Source of the DNA: Microbacterium sufflavum
GTDB taxonomy: Bacteria; Actinomycetota; Actinomycetes; Actinomycetales; Microbacteriaceae
Assembly: GCF_023101165.1 (NCBI RefSeq)
Contig: NZ_CP078076.1
Span: forward strand, 3,286,001 to 3,350,000
Direction: 5' to 3'
Length of the DNA: 64,000 nucleotides
Shown here: positions 1 to 7,539 of the stretch, piece by piece
How the letters are laid out: every line of letters begins with the position of its first letter
Numbering within the stretch: position 1 is the first letter of the stretch
Notes under the pieces: model-generated
Database searches by the model: none
The model's input: the letters and a program-made list of their open reading frames with translations, nothing else
What the model was told of the DNA's origin: nothing
Position numbers and translations under genes: made by a program

Positions 1-1971
1 GGCTCCGGGGGCGCCGCCGTGGACCGCGACCTCGAGATCCGGCGGCTGTCGTCGCGCCTGCGCGTGCTCGAACGCTTCGACATCGACGTGTGCCTCGGCC
101 GCATGACCCCCGCTGACGGCGAGCCCGTCTACATCGGCCGCACCGGGCTCGCCGCGTCCGACGGCACCCGGCTGCTGATCGACTGGCGTGCGCCCGCCGC
201 CGAGCCCTACTTCGCCGCGACACTGGAGGACCCCCGTGGTCTGATCTCCCGCCGCCGATACCGGTGGACGGACGGCCGCATCAGCGACTACTGGGACGAG
301 GCCCTGACCGCCGACGGCTTCGACGGCGCGGCCTCCCTCGACGACCAGTCCGCGTTCATCGCGAGCCTCGGCACGCACCGCACCGCCCGCATGCGCGACG
401 TGCTGGCGACCATCCAGGCCGACCAGGACGCGATCATCCGCACCCCGTCCCGCGGCGCCCTCGTGGTGGACGGCGGTCCGGGCACCGGCAAGACCGTGGT
501 GGCACTGCACCGCGCGGCCCACCTGCTCTACGCCGAACCGCACCTCACCGCGAGCGCGGGCGGGATGCTGCTGGTGGGCCCGAACCCGCACTACCTCGCC
601 TACGTGGAAGACGTGCTGCCGAGCCTCGGCGAGGACACCGTGCGGCTGTGCACCCTCCGCGACCTCACCCCGGAAGGCGCGACGGCCCCGCCCGAAGCCG
701 ACCAGAGGATCGCCGCGCTCAAGGCCGCGCTCGACCCCGAGGCCGTGCTCGCCGCCGCGGCCACCGCGTTCGAGCGGCCGCCCGGCCACGCGACCCGCCT
801 CGACTCCCCGTGGGCCGACCTGTGGCTCAGCCGCGAGGAGTGGGCGGAGGTGTTCGCGGGCGCCGACCCCGCCGCGACCCACAACGAGGCGCGCGACGAG
901 GTGTGGGAAGAGCTGCTGGAACTGCTGGTGGAACAGGTCGACGACGACGAGGTGCCGCCCCACGCGGTGCGACGGTGGCTGCGACAGGACGACGAGCTGA
1001 CCGGCACGTTCGTGCGCGCGTGGCCCCTGCTGACACCGGGCGAGGTGGTGGCTCGGCTGTGGAGCTCCCCCGAGTTCCTGCGGGCGTGCGCCCCCGCGCT
1101 GACCCCCGACGAGGTGACGCTGCTGCAGCGCGACCGTCCGGATGCCTGGACCGACGCCGACCTCCCGCTGCTCGACGCGGCACACCGGCGCATCGGCGAC
1201 CCGGAGGCCGTGCGAGCCGCCCACCGCCGCGACGCCGTGATCGCCTCGGCGCAGGAGCAGATGTCGCACGTGGTCGACCACCTGATCGAGGACGACGACA
1301 GCGAGATGAAGGTGATGTCGATCCTGCGTGGCCAGGACGCCCGCAACGTGCTCGTCGGCGTGGACGCACCGCCCATGCTGCCGCCGGACGAGCTCGCCGG
1401 GCCGTTCGGGCACATCGTGGTCGACGAGGCGCAGGAGCTCACGGATGCGCAGTGGCGGATGCTGCTCGCCCGGTGCCCCTCGCGCAGCATCACGATCGTC
1501 GGCGATCGCGCCCAGGCGAGACACGGCTTCACCGAGACCTGGCAGCAGCGGCTCGCCCGGGTCGGCGTGCGGGAGGTGAGCGTGGCCCACCTCGGGGTGA
1601 ACTACCGCACCCCCGCGGAGGTGATGGCGGTCGCGGCCCCCGGAATCCTCGCGGCGCTGCCCGACGCGAACGTCCCGACCTCGGTGCGCGAGAGCGGCAT
1701 CCCGGTGCGGACCGGTGCCGTGGCCGAGCTGCCCGCCGTGCTCGACGACTGGCTCGCGGCGAACCCCGACGGTGTGGCCTGCGTGATCGGGGACTCCTCG
1801 TTCGCCCCGACCGCCCGCGTGCGCTCGCTCACGCCGACCTCGGCCAAGGGACTGGAGTTCGACCTCGTGGTGCTGGTGTACCCCGAGCGGTTCGGCGAGG
1901 ACCTGACCGGCGCGGTGGACCGCTACGTCGCGATGACCCGGAGCACGCGGGAACTCATCCTGCTCGGGTGA
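1..1971 (+). CDS. helR: HelR/HelD-like RNA polymerase-recycling ATPase, 5' end outside window
   Basis: The reading frame is open from base 1, so the N-terminus lies upstream; about 656 codons are visible and the gene ends at TGA 1969-1971. A UvrD-like superfamily 1 core is evident: Walker A GGPGTGKT near nt 472-495, a Walker B-like VVDEAQELTDAQW near nt 1420, and a C-terminal motif with VAMTRSTRELILL just before the stop. Between them is a long acidic insertion typical of HelD proteins. HelD/HelR proteins bind RNA polymerase and use ATP to remove it from nucleic acid or rifamycin; HelR gives rifamycin tolerance in Mycobacterium abscessus. That function here is inferred from family. The alternative is an ordinary UvrD/Rep helicase, but the motif set and short helicase core favour HelR. 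Confidence 0.75.
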   Translation, partial: GSGGAAVDRDLEIRRLSSRLRVLERFDIDVCLGRMTPADGEPVYIGRTGLAASDGTRLLIDWRAPAAEPYFAATLEDPRGLISRRRYRWTDGRISDYWDEALTADGFDGAASLDDQSAFIASLGTHRTARMRDVLATIQADQDAIIRTPSRGALVVDGGPGTGKTVVALHRAAHLLYAEPHLTASAGGMLLVGPNPHYLAYVEDVLPSLGEDTVRLCTLRDLTPEGATAPPEADQRIAALKAALDPEAVLAAAATAFERPPGHATRLDSPWADLWLSREEWAEVFAGADPAATHNEARDEVWEELLELLVEQVDDDEVPPHAVRRWLRQDDELTGTFVRAWPLLTPGEVVARLWSSPEFLRACAPALTPDEVTLLQRDRPDAWTDADLPLLDAAHRRIGDPEAVRAAHRRDAVIASAQEQMSHVVDHLIEDDDSEMKVMSILRGQDARNVLVGVDAPPMLPPDELAGPFGHIVVDEAQELTDAQWRMLLARCPSRSITIVGDRAQARHGFTETWQQRLARVGVREVSVAHLGVNYRTPAEVMAVAAPGILAALPDANVPTSVRESGIPVRTGAVAELPAVLDDWLAANPDGVACVIGDSSFAPTARVRSLTPTSAKGLEFDLVVLVYPERFGEDLTGAVDRYVAMTRSTRELILLG

Positions 1972-2023
1972 TCCCGGACGAAGGTCGCTATCCGCCGCGG
2001 GCCGGCGGTTCTACCCTGAGACG

Positions 2024-2182
2024 ATGACGAACGCCGAGCGCACGGCACCGCACTGTCCCGAGGACGACGTGGTGATGCTCGCGGTGCCCGGCGGCTGGAG
2101 GTGCCCGGAGTGCGGGCACCTCCAGCAGCCGCAGGACGGCGAGGAGCCGCGGGACCGCGAGGACCTCGGCCGCCTGCGCTGA
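2024..2182 (+). CDS. Small zinc-ribbon-like protein, 52 aa
   Basis: This short ORF carries a Cys at residue 11 and a CPECGH pair near residues 27-32, suggesting an incomplete or His-assisted zinc ribbon. The C-terminal third is acidic and charged. The start is supported by a -10-like TACCCT at 2012-2017 exactly 6 nt before the ATG, a leaderless arrangement, with no Shine-Dalgarno sequence. It faces the convergent DUF2188 gene across 4 nt. No function can be assigned; a role as a small metal-binding or nucleic-acid-binding protein would be a guess. Confidence 0.5.
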   Translation: MTNAERTAPHCPEDDVVMLAVPGGWRCPECGHLQQPQDGEEPRDREDLGRLR

Positions 2183-2186
2183 GGGC

Positions 2187-2393
2187 TCAGACGCTGTCGT
2201 CCTGGTCGACGATCGTGCCGGTCGGTTCGCTGATCTCGACCGTGTGGCGCACGCCGTGCTCCGACGCCAGCGCCTCCCCCTCCTCGATCGCCTCGTCCCG
2301 GCTGGCGTAGCTGCGCGAGAGCTCGGGGGCACCCTCGGCCTCGTTCACCCACTGGCCGTTCTTCGACCGCGTGACCACGGCGGTGACGGCCAT
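2187..2393 (-). CDS. DUF2188 domain protein, 68 aa
   Basis: A compact protein with the DUF2188 pattern: N-terminal strand with KNGQWVN, a middle segment SRSYASRDEAIEEGEALA and a final strand ending in an acidic tail. DUF2188 proteins are small and of unknown function. The ATG at 2393 overlaps the TGA of the upstream acidic-protein gene (TGATG), so the two are probably translationally coupled; a GTG one codon earlier (2396) is possible. The pair is one small operon. Confidence 0.75.
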   Translation of the reverse strand: MAVTAVVTRSKNGQWVNEAEGAPELSRSYASRDEAIEEGEALASEHGVRHTVEISEPTGTIVDQDDSV

Positions 2394-2710
2394 CACACGT
2401 CACCGGGGCCCAGGTCGCCCTGTCCCTCGTCGCCGAGGTCGGCGAGCACCGGGTCCTCGCCCTGGCTCTCCGGCTGCGGGCCGGAGCCGGGCAGGTCGCC
2501 CGCGGGGACCTCGTCGTCGGGATCGGGGATCTCGTCCGGGTCGCGCCCGGTCGCGGTCGCCGTGTCGAGCTCGTCGGCGGAGGCGCCGTCGTCGAGGGCC
2601 TCCGTGCGCTCCCATTCCGCCTGCGCCGGATCGTCCCGCGGGTCTGCCTCAGTGGTCGCGTCGCCGTCGCGCAGCGGCTGACCGCCGACGTCGTCGGGTG
2701 TCGATGCCAT
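2393..2710 (-). CDS. Acidic low-complexity protein, 105 aa
   Basis: The protein is very rich in Asp, Glu, Gly and Pro with no predicted membrane segment or recognisable fold, and looks intrinsically disordered. The start is supported by a strong Shine-Dalgarno sequence (GAAGGAGGAGAC) directly before ATG 2710. It is co-transcribed with the DUF2188 gene through a TGATG overlap. Similar acidic proteins are frequent in Microbacteriaceae but have no known function. The long minus-strand frame upstream of 2710 is non-coding extension over neighbouring plus-strand genes. Confidence 0.6.
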   Translation of the reverse strand: MASTPDDVGGQPLRDGDATTEADPRDDPAQAEWERTEALDDGASADELDTATATGRDPDEIPDPDDEVPAGDLPGSGPQPESQGEDPVLADLGDEGQGDLGPGDV

Positions 2711-2851
2711 GTCTCCTCCTTCGATCGGTCCGCCCAGTGTGCCGCCCGGAGTTCCCGGTGCCGAGGGGGTTGAGCGGGCCGACCACAGCGGGTAGGTTCC
2801 GGCGGCGTCGGAACCCGTGACGGCGCGCGCGGACGGGGGCAGGATGAGGGC

Positions 2852-3322
2852 ATGACAGCGACCACTCCCGCCCCCACCCCGACGCAGCTGCGGCTGATCA
2901 TCGAGACCGACGATTTCGACACCGCCCTCCGGTTCTACCGCGACGTGCTGGGCATGCCCGAGCAGCTCGCCTACGCGACCGACGGCGACGACCGCGTGGC
3001 GATCCTGCACGCAGGCATCGCCACCATCGAGCTCGCGACGCCGACGCACGCCGCGAACATCGACGAGGTGGAGGGCGCACCGCACACGCCCGGAGCGCTG
3101 CGCATCGCCCTGGAGGTCGACGACACGGCCCAGGCCGTCGCGGCCGCCGAGGAGGGTGGTGCCGCTGTGATCGCGCCACCCGTGCAGACGCCGTTCCGGA
3201 GCCTCAACGCGCGCATCCAGGGCCCAGCGGGGTGGCAGATCACCCTGTTCCAGGAGCTGGAGACGCTGGAGGAGCGTGCGGCGCGCGAGGGCTTCACGAC
3301 GGACGACGCCCGCGACCGCTGA
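2852..3322 (+). CDS. VOC/glyoxalase-fold protein, 156 aa
   Basis: The sequence shows the paired beta-alpha-beta-beta-beta modules of the vicinal oxygen chelate fold: an N-terminal half starting LRLIIETDDFDTALRFYRDVLGM and a C-terminal half ending in the typical GPAGWQITLFQE strand. Members include glyoxalase I, extradiol dioxygenases and antibiotic-binding proteins. Metal ligands are not complete enough to name a substrate, and no neighbour suggests a pathway. A CAGGAT box lies 6 nt before the ATG, close to the leaderless pattern seen elsewhere in the window. Confidence 0.85.
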   Translation: MTATTPAPTPTQLRLIIETDDFDTALRFYRDVLGMPEQLAYATDGDDRVAILHAGIATIELATPTHAANIDEVEGAPHTPGALRIALEVDDTAQAVAAAEEGGAAVIAPPVQTPFRSLNARIQGPAGWQITLFQELETLEERAAREGFTTDDARDR

Positions 3323-3415
3323 CCCGCGCCCGGGACCTGGGCGCGTCCTCGGGTTTCGTGACGCTACGCGTCGCCGCGCTTGCCCGGGCCAGGCCCGCCG
3401 GGCTGAAATCGACTC

Positions 3416-3922
3416 ATGACGTCGATCGCGGTCCTCGTGGGAAACCCCCACCCGTCCTCCCGCACCACGAGCGTCGCGGAAGAGATCGCGGCGCAGCTCG
3501 CCGAGCTCGTGGGCGCCGAGGTGCTGCCCACGATCGAGCTCGCGGCGTATGCCGACCGGGTCTTCGTCGTGCCCGACCCCGAGATCGACGCCCTGGTCGA
3601 AGAGGTGTCGACGGCGGATGTCGTGGTCGTGGCGAGCCCCACGTACAAGGCCGCCTACACCGGGCTGCTGAAGGCGTTCCTCGACCGGGTCGACACGGGC
3701 GGGCTGGACGGGGTCGTCGCGGTGCCCGTCCTCACGATCGGCTCCCCCGCCCACACCCTCGCCGTCGAGCACACGCTGCGCCCCCTGCTGGTCGAGCTCG
3801 GGGCGACGGTGCCCGTGCGCGGCCTCGCGTTCCCGGCCGCCGAGGCCGACGACCGCACCCGCCTCGTGTCCGCCTGGCTCGCCCCGCACCGCCGGGCGCT
3901 GGAATCGCTGCTCGCGCACTGA
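3416..3922 (+). CDS. NADPH-dependent FMN reductase, 168 aa
   Basis: A flavodoxin-like protein of the SsuE/NADPH-dependent FMN reductase family. The N-terminal phosphate-binding segment reads VLVGNPHPSSRTT and the FMN-binding turn is SPTYKAAYTGLLKAFLDR near residues 78-95. Such enzymes reduce FMN with NAD(P)H and hand it to monooxygenases, or act as quinone or azo reductases. The next plus-strand gene is a flavin reductase-domain protein, so the two may act in related flavin chemistry, though they are separated by about 190 nt and need not form an operon. Length is normal for the family. Confidence 0.85.
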   Translation: MTSIAVLVGNPHPSSRTTSVAEEIAAQLAELVGAEVLPTIELAAYADRVFVVPDPEIDALVEEVSTADVVVVASPTYKAAYTGLLKAFLDRVDTGGLDGVVAVPVLTIGSPAHTLAVEHTLRPLLVELGATVPVRGLAFPAAEADDRTRLVSAWLAPHRRALESLLAH

Positions 3923-4111
3923 CCAGGGGCGGGTGAAGCGAGCGGAACGCGAGTGCCGCGGTCGAGGGACGGTCCGAGAGGACGATCGACGCAGACGCCC
4001 ATGTGAGGAGCGGTCTTCCGTGTGAGAGCCGGAGCGACGGCATGTGGCGGCGCATGTCGCCGTGTTGCAGTGCACGTGCGCGGTCGCGGGGGCCGTGCGT
4101 ACCGTCGTGGC

Positions 4112-4678
4112 ATGACCGCCCCCGCCGCTTCGTCCTCGTCCCCCGCCCGCGAGCGTGCCGCCTCCGACGTGCTGGACCGGCTGTCGGTCGGCGCCGACAC
4201 GTTCAAGGCCGTGTTCCGCGGGCACCCGGGAGGCGTGGCCGTGATCACCGCGCAGGGGGCGGACGGCCCCGTGGCGCTCACGGCGTCGTCGGTGTCGTCG
4301 GTGAGCGTGGATCCTCCGCTGCTGGTGTTCTCGGTGTCGGCGCTGTCGTCGGCGGCGGAGACCCTGACCTCGGCCGCGACGGTCGTGGTGCACCTCCTGG
4401 ATGCGGACGACATCGAGCTCGCGCGCCTAGGGGCGACCAGCGGCATCGACCGCTTCGCCGATACGAACGCCTGGGCCCCGCTCGCCACCGGGGAGCCCGT
4501 GTTCGCGGGAGCCCGCGCCTGGGTGCGCTGCGCCGTCGTGAGCCGGATGGAGGCGGGCGGCTCGACCGTCATCGCCGCGCACGGCCTGCAGGCGCACATC
4601 GCCCGGGACGCCGAGCGCGCCCTCGTCTACCACGACCGCACCTGGCACGCCCTGGGCGCGCACTCGCTCCTCCCCTGA
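4112..4678 (+). CDS. Flavin reductase-domain (split-barrel) oxidoreductase, 188 aa
   Basis: The flavin reductase-like split-barrel FMN-binding domain is clear: FRGHPGGVAVITA near the start, ALTASSVSSVSVDPPLLVFSV in the middle and the C-terminal LVYHDRTWHAL signature. These proteins are the small reductase components of two-component monooxygenases. I place the start at ATG 4112 because TACCGT (4100-4105) lies 6 nt upstream, giving a leaderless mRNA. An in-frame GTG at 4022 would add 30 residues lacking similarity to the family. Partner monooxygenase genes are not visible nearby. Confidence 0.82.
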   Translation: MTAPAASSSSPARERAASDVLDRLSVGADTFKAVFRGHPGGVAVITAQGADGPVALTASSVSSVSVDPPLLVFSVSALSSAAETLTSAATVVVHLLDADDIELARLGATSGIDRFADTNAWAPLATGEPVFAGARAWVRCAVVSRMEAGGSTVIAAHGLQAHIARDAERALVYHDRTWHALGAHSLLP

Positions 4679-4739
4679 CCCGGCGCACGCTCGGCTTCGT
4701 CGACCACCCTTCGGATCTCTCGCTTCCTCGATCAGGCGG

Positions 4740-5165
4740 CTAGATGTGTCTGCCCAGACCTTTGGTAATGCGGTCGATCGTGTTCTTGGGGCCGCGCAGC
4801 GCGACACCGACCAGATCGAGATCTGCGGCGGACACCCCGGCCACGGCTCTTCGGTTGGACGCATCGTCTCCGGTAGCGAAGAGGTCACGGGTGTAGATGC
4901 TCGTCGCGAAGCCTCGTTCGACGGCTCGCTCGCGAGCTCGTGCGAGCTGCTCCGAGTCCGCCGTGAACACGAGCACGGGTTGGCGGAGCATGGGGAGGTA
5001 CTCGTTTCCGTCCGCGTCCGCGTAGATATCGCCGATCAGACCCGGGGCGCTGGTGGCGATGCCGCTGATCAGGAACGCCGTGACGTTGAGCTCCTGCCAG
5101 GGCATCAGGCCGTCGTGGATCAGTACCGCGATCCGTGTGTCGAAGCGGACAGTCTGCGGTTCCAT
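4740..5165 (-). CDS. DUF2000 family protein, 141 aa
   Basis: The protein begins with a strand containing RIAVLIHDGLMPWQELNV and has a segment YLPMLRQPVLVF typical of DUF2000, a small PTH2-like alpha/beta family of unknown function. The ATG at 5165 is preceded by GAAGGAG at good spacing, which decides the start over longer in-frame options. It lies 58 nt downstream of the APH-like kinase on the same strand and is probably its operon partner. No enzymatic role can be assigned. Confidence 0.8.
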   Translation of the reverse strand: MEPQTVRFDTRIAVLIHDGLMPWQELNVTAFLISGIATSAPGLIGDIYADADGNEYLPMLRQPVLVFTADSEQLARARERAVERGFATSIYTRDLFATGDDASNRRAVAGVSAADLDLVGVALRGPKNTIDRITKGLGRHI

Positions 5166-5223
5166 GTGTACTCCTTCGGTCGCGGCCGCGGCCGGAACGG
5201 GCCGGCCGGTCGATCCGAGCCCC

Positions 5224-6105
5224 TCATGATCCGCCCGCGAACGTGTGGTCGAAGGTGGTCCAGGCATTGTCGAGATAGGGCCGGCGCCTCAGCGGGTCTC
5301 CGATGCCGAAGGCGACATCCTCGAGCCATCGGCAGCGGGCGTGGAAGCGGATACGACGGAGTTCGTCGTCACTCGGAGGGCCGTCCAGGGCCTCTCCGAC
5401 GCAGACCGCCGCGTCGGGCCCCAGGTCTCGGTAGATCGACCCGATGTCGCGTGCCGGGTCCGTCAGCGCCGCATCAGTCCAGTCGATGACGCCGGTCACG
5501 TGCCCCCGGTCGTCGACGAGGATGTGCTCAGCTCCCAGATCATTGTGCTGAGCGATGATGAGCGATCGTGTGGGCGGCGGCGACTCATCCAGGAAGGCGC
5601 GCACGAGACGAGCCTGCTCGGCGCTCAGGTGACTCCGCACGGACCGGTAGGTCTGCACAGCGTCCCGGTGCCACTCTTCATTCGGGTACCGATCGACGGG
5701 CAGCCGCGTGACCGGAAGAGCCTCCCGGAACGCGGACAACACGTCTATGAGGGCCCGTTGCACGTTCTTCGAGTCCCGTTCGCGCCGATGGATCAACGGA
5801 GTACCTCGAAGCCGTCGGTAGGCGAACGTCCCGCGCTCTGCTTCATGCAACTCCGGTGTCGGCGTCGGCACCGACGTCGCACGGGCGAGCGTCGTGAGCA
5901 GCTCGACCTCGCGATCGACGGCTTCGAGGTCCGCGGAACGTCGGACGATGTAGTCCCCGACAGCGAACGTCGTATTCTCGGCTCCCCGAGTCACGAGCGT
6001 CGGCTCGTCGCCGGGCGACCACAGTCGCGATCGCCGCCCCAACTCGGCGAGGTGGGCGCGATCCGACGGGGTCACCGCGGATGTCGTGACGATCTCCTCT
6101 TTCAT
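5224..6105 (-). CDS. APH-family phosphotransferase, macrolide-kinase-like, 293 aa
   Basis: An aminoglycoside phosphotransferase/choline kinase-fold enzyme. The catalytic loop HNDLGAEHILVD is at residues 187-198 and the metal-binding segment IDWTDA at about 207-212. The canonical HxDxxxxN loop ends in His here instead of Asn, as in macrolide 2'-phosphotransferases, so a macrolide or unknown small-molecule alcohol is a more likely substrate than an aminoglycoside; this is inference. The start has GAGGAA 5 nt upstream. It follows the DyP peroxidase gene by 39 nt and precedes DUF2000 on the same strand. Many such chromosomal kinases do not confer resistance. Confidence 0.8.
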   Translation of the reverse strand: MKEEIVTTSAVTPSDRAHLAELGRRSRLWSPGDEPTLVTRGAENTTFAVGDYIVRRSADLEAVDREVELLTTLARATSVPTPTPELHEAERGTFAYRRLRGTPLIHRRERDSKNVQRALIDVLSAFREALPVTRLPVDRYPNEEWHRDAVQTYRSVRSHLSAEQARLVRAFLDESPPPTRSLIIAQHNDLGAEHILVDDRGHVTGVIDWTDAALTDPARDIGSIYRDLGPDAAVCVGEALDGPPSDDELRRIRFHARCRWLEDVAFGIGDPLRRRPYLDNAWTTFDHTFAGGS

Positions 6106-6144
6106 CTCGTTCCTCAGATCCTCGGTCGGGAGCGGGTGACGACG

Positions 6145-7539
6145 TCATACCAGCGTGTCGCCAACGTATCCGTCTTCGCCGAACCCGGGCAGGACGGCGA
6201 AGATCGCGCTGCCTGTGTGCTGGATGAACCGGTTGAGCCGATCGTTCTCGGCGAGACGCGTCTGCGCGGCGATGAACTGACGATCGGGGTCGTTGCCGTA
6301 GGCGCAGAACAGTAGCCCGACGTCGAGCTTTCCGTGCCCGCCATGATGGTGGTCCTTCGTTCCCGGAGCATGAGGATGGTCCTCGGGATGCTTGAGCGGA
6401 TCCGGGCTGCCGCCGGCCATCGCCGTGAGGAATCCGTAGTCATAGGTGTAGCTGCGGCGCAGCATCGGAAAGCCATGAGCGCGGCGGATGTGCCCGTCCG
6501 CTGCGATCACCGGGGTGCCGTCTGCCCCCACGGCGTCCAGGTCGGGGGCGTCGAACTCGCCCTTCCCCGTCAGCGGAGCGCCATCCCCGCGGCGGCGCCC
6601 GATCACCGCATCCTGCTCGTCGCGCGCTGTGAGGTCCCAGCTCGCCGTCAGCATCCGGATCTTTCGGAACACGAGGTAGGTACCCCCGCGGAACCACGAT
6701 GGCTCGTCGGGAAGCGCCCAGACGACGTCCGCGAACTCTCGGGTTCCGATGCGGGGATTGGACGTTCCGTCCTTGTGACCGAACATGTTCCGCGGAGTGC
6801 CGCCGTCGTGCGGGGAACTGAGGAATCCGGACTGGGTCCAGCGGATGACCGCAGATCCGGGCATTCGGGCGCGCACAGCTCGCGTCGCGGCACTGACGAC
6901 CTGTGGATCGTCGGCGCAGATCTGAAACAGCAGGTCACCCCCTCCCCAGCGCGGGTCGAGGTGATCGCCGGTGAACTCGGGAAGTGGCCGCAGCCGTCGG
7001 GGCGCTTCGCCGGCGACCCCGGGCAGGGCGAAGACGCCAGGGCCGACGCCCACCGTGACCGTCAGACCCACAGGAGACAGCCCGGTCGCGAAGTCGGTGG
7101 GGGTCACCGCGCCGTCGGGATACATCGACGAGGGCGGCGTGTCCTCACCCCGCACGATGGCGACGATCGTGCGCGAGACGTCCGCCAAGAAGCGGCGAAG
7201 CGACACCGCGTCCGTCACGGCCAGATCGGCCGCGACAAGAGTGACATACTGCTGCTGCGCGGTGGCGACTCCCGCCTGGTGTGCACCGAACGGCGAGATC
7301 GTCGTCGCGGCCCCGGGATCTGCGGAGAGGCGTGCAGTCTCCGCGTTCGGCAGCGTGAGACGCCCGGTCGCGAACCCCATCGCGGCCGCCCCGCCTGCGG
7401 TTGCCAGCGCTGAGCCCAGGAGGGCGCGGCGAGACATCGCCACACGCCTCGGCCCGCCCTCCGTGCGTCCGTCCCGCCATCCCGGTGAGACCACCGCCTC
7501 CCTCTCCGACGGGTCATCACTGGCTTCCTGGGTGCTCAA
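6145..7539 (-). CDS. Tat-exported DyP-type peroxidase (EfeB-like), 464 aa
   Basis: A dye-decolorizing heme peroxidase. A twin-arginine signal (SRRALLGSALATAGG) lies near residues 36-50, the diagnostic GxxDG motif is GHKDG near residue 254, and HIRRAH with LRRSYTY near residues 347-362 matches the proximal-His region. Such proteins are exported folded with heme. The start is a TTG at 7539 whose TTGA overlaps the stop of the multicopper oxidase gene, implying coupling; an ATG at 7437 just before the Tat motif is an alternative. No EfeU or EfeO gene is adjacent, so a role in iron uptake is not supported; oxidative activity alongside the copper oxidase is more likely. Confidence 0.88.
   Translation of the reverse strand: MSTQEASDDPSEREAVVSPGWRDGRTEGGPRRVAMSRRALLGSALATAGGAAAMGFATGRLTLPNAETARLSADPGAATTISPFGAHQAGVATAQQQYVTLVAADLAVTDAVSLRRFLADVSRTIVAIVRGEDTPPSSMYPDGAVTPTDFATGLSPVGLTVTVGVGPGVFALPGVAGEAPRRLRPLPEFTGDHLDPRWGGGDLLFQICADDPQVVSAATRAVRARMPGSAVIRWTQSGFLSSPHDGGTPRNMFGHKDGTSNPRIGTREFADVVWALPDEPSWFRGGTYLVFRKIRMLTASWDLTARDEQDAVIGRRRGDGAPLTGKGEFDAPDLDAVGADGTPVIAADGHIRRAHGFPMLRRSYTYDYGFLTAMAGGSPDPLKHPEDHPHAPGTKDHHHGGHGKLDVGLLFCAYGNDPDRQFIAAQTRLAENDRLNRFIQHTGSAIFAVLPGFGEDGYVGDTLV

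Noticed and set aside
2393..4393. 666-codon minus-strand frame
   Set aside because: Only its last 105 codons (from ATG 2710, with Shine-Dalgarno) are credible. The rest runs antisense to the VOC and FMN reductase genes.
6145..7539. Naming the DyP peroxidase efeB as part of an EfeUOB iron system
   Set aside because: No efeU or efeO is adjacent; it is coupled to a multicopper oxidase, so only family-level naming is justified.
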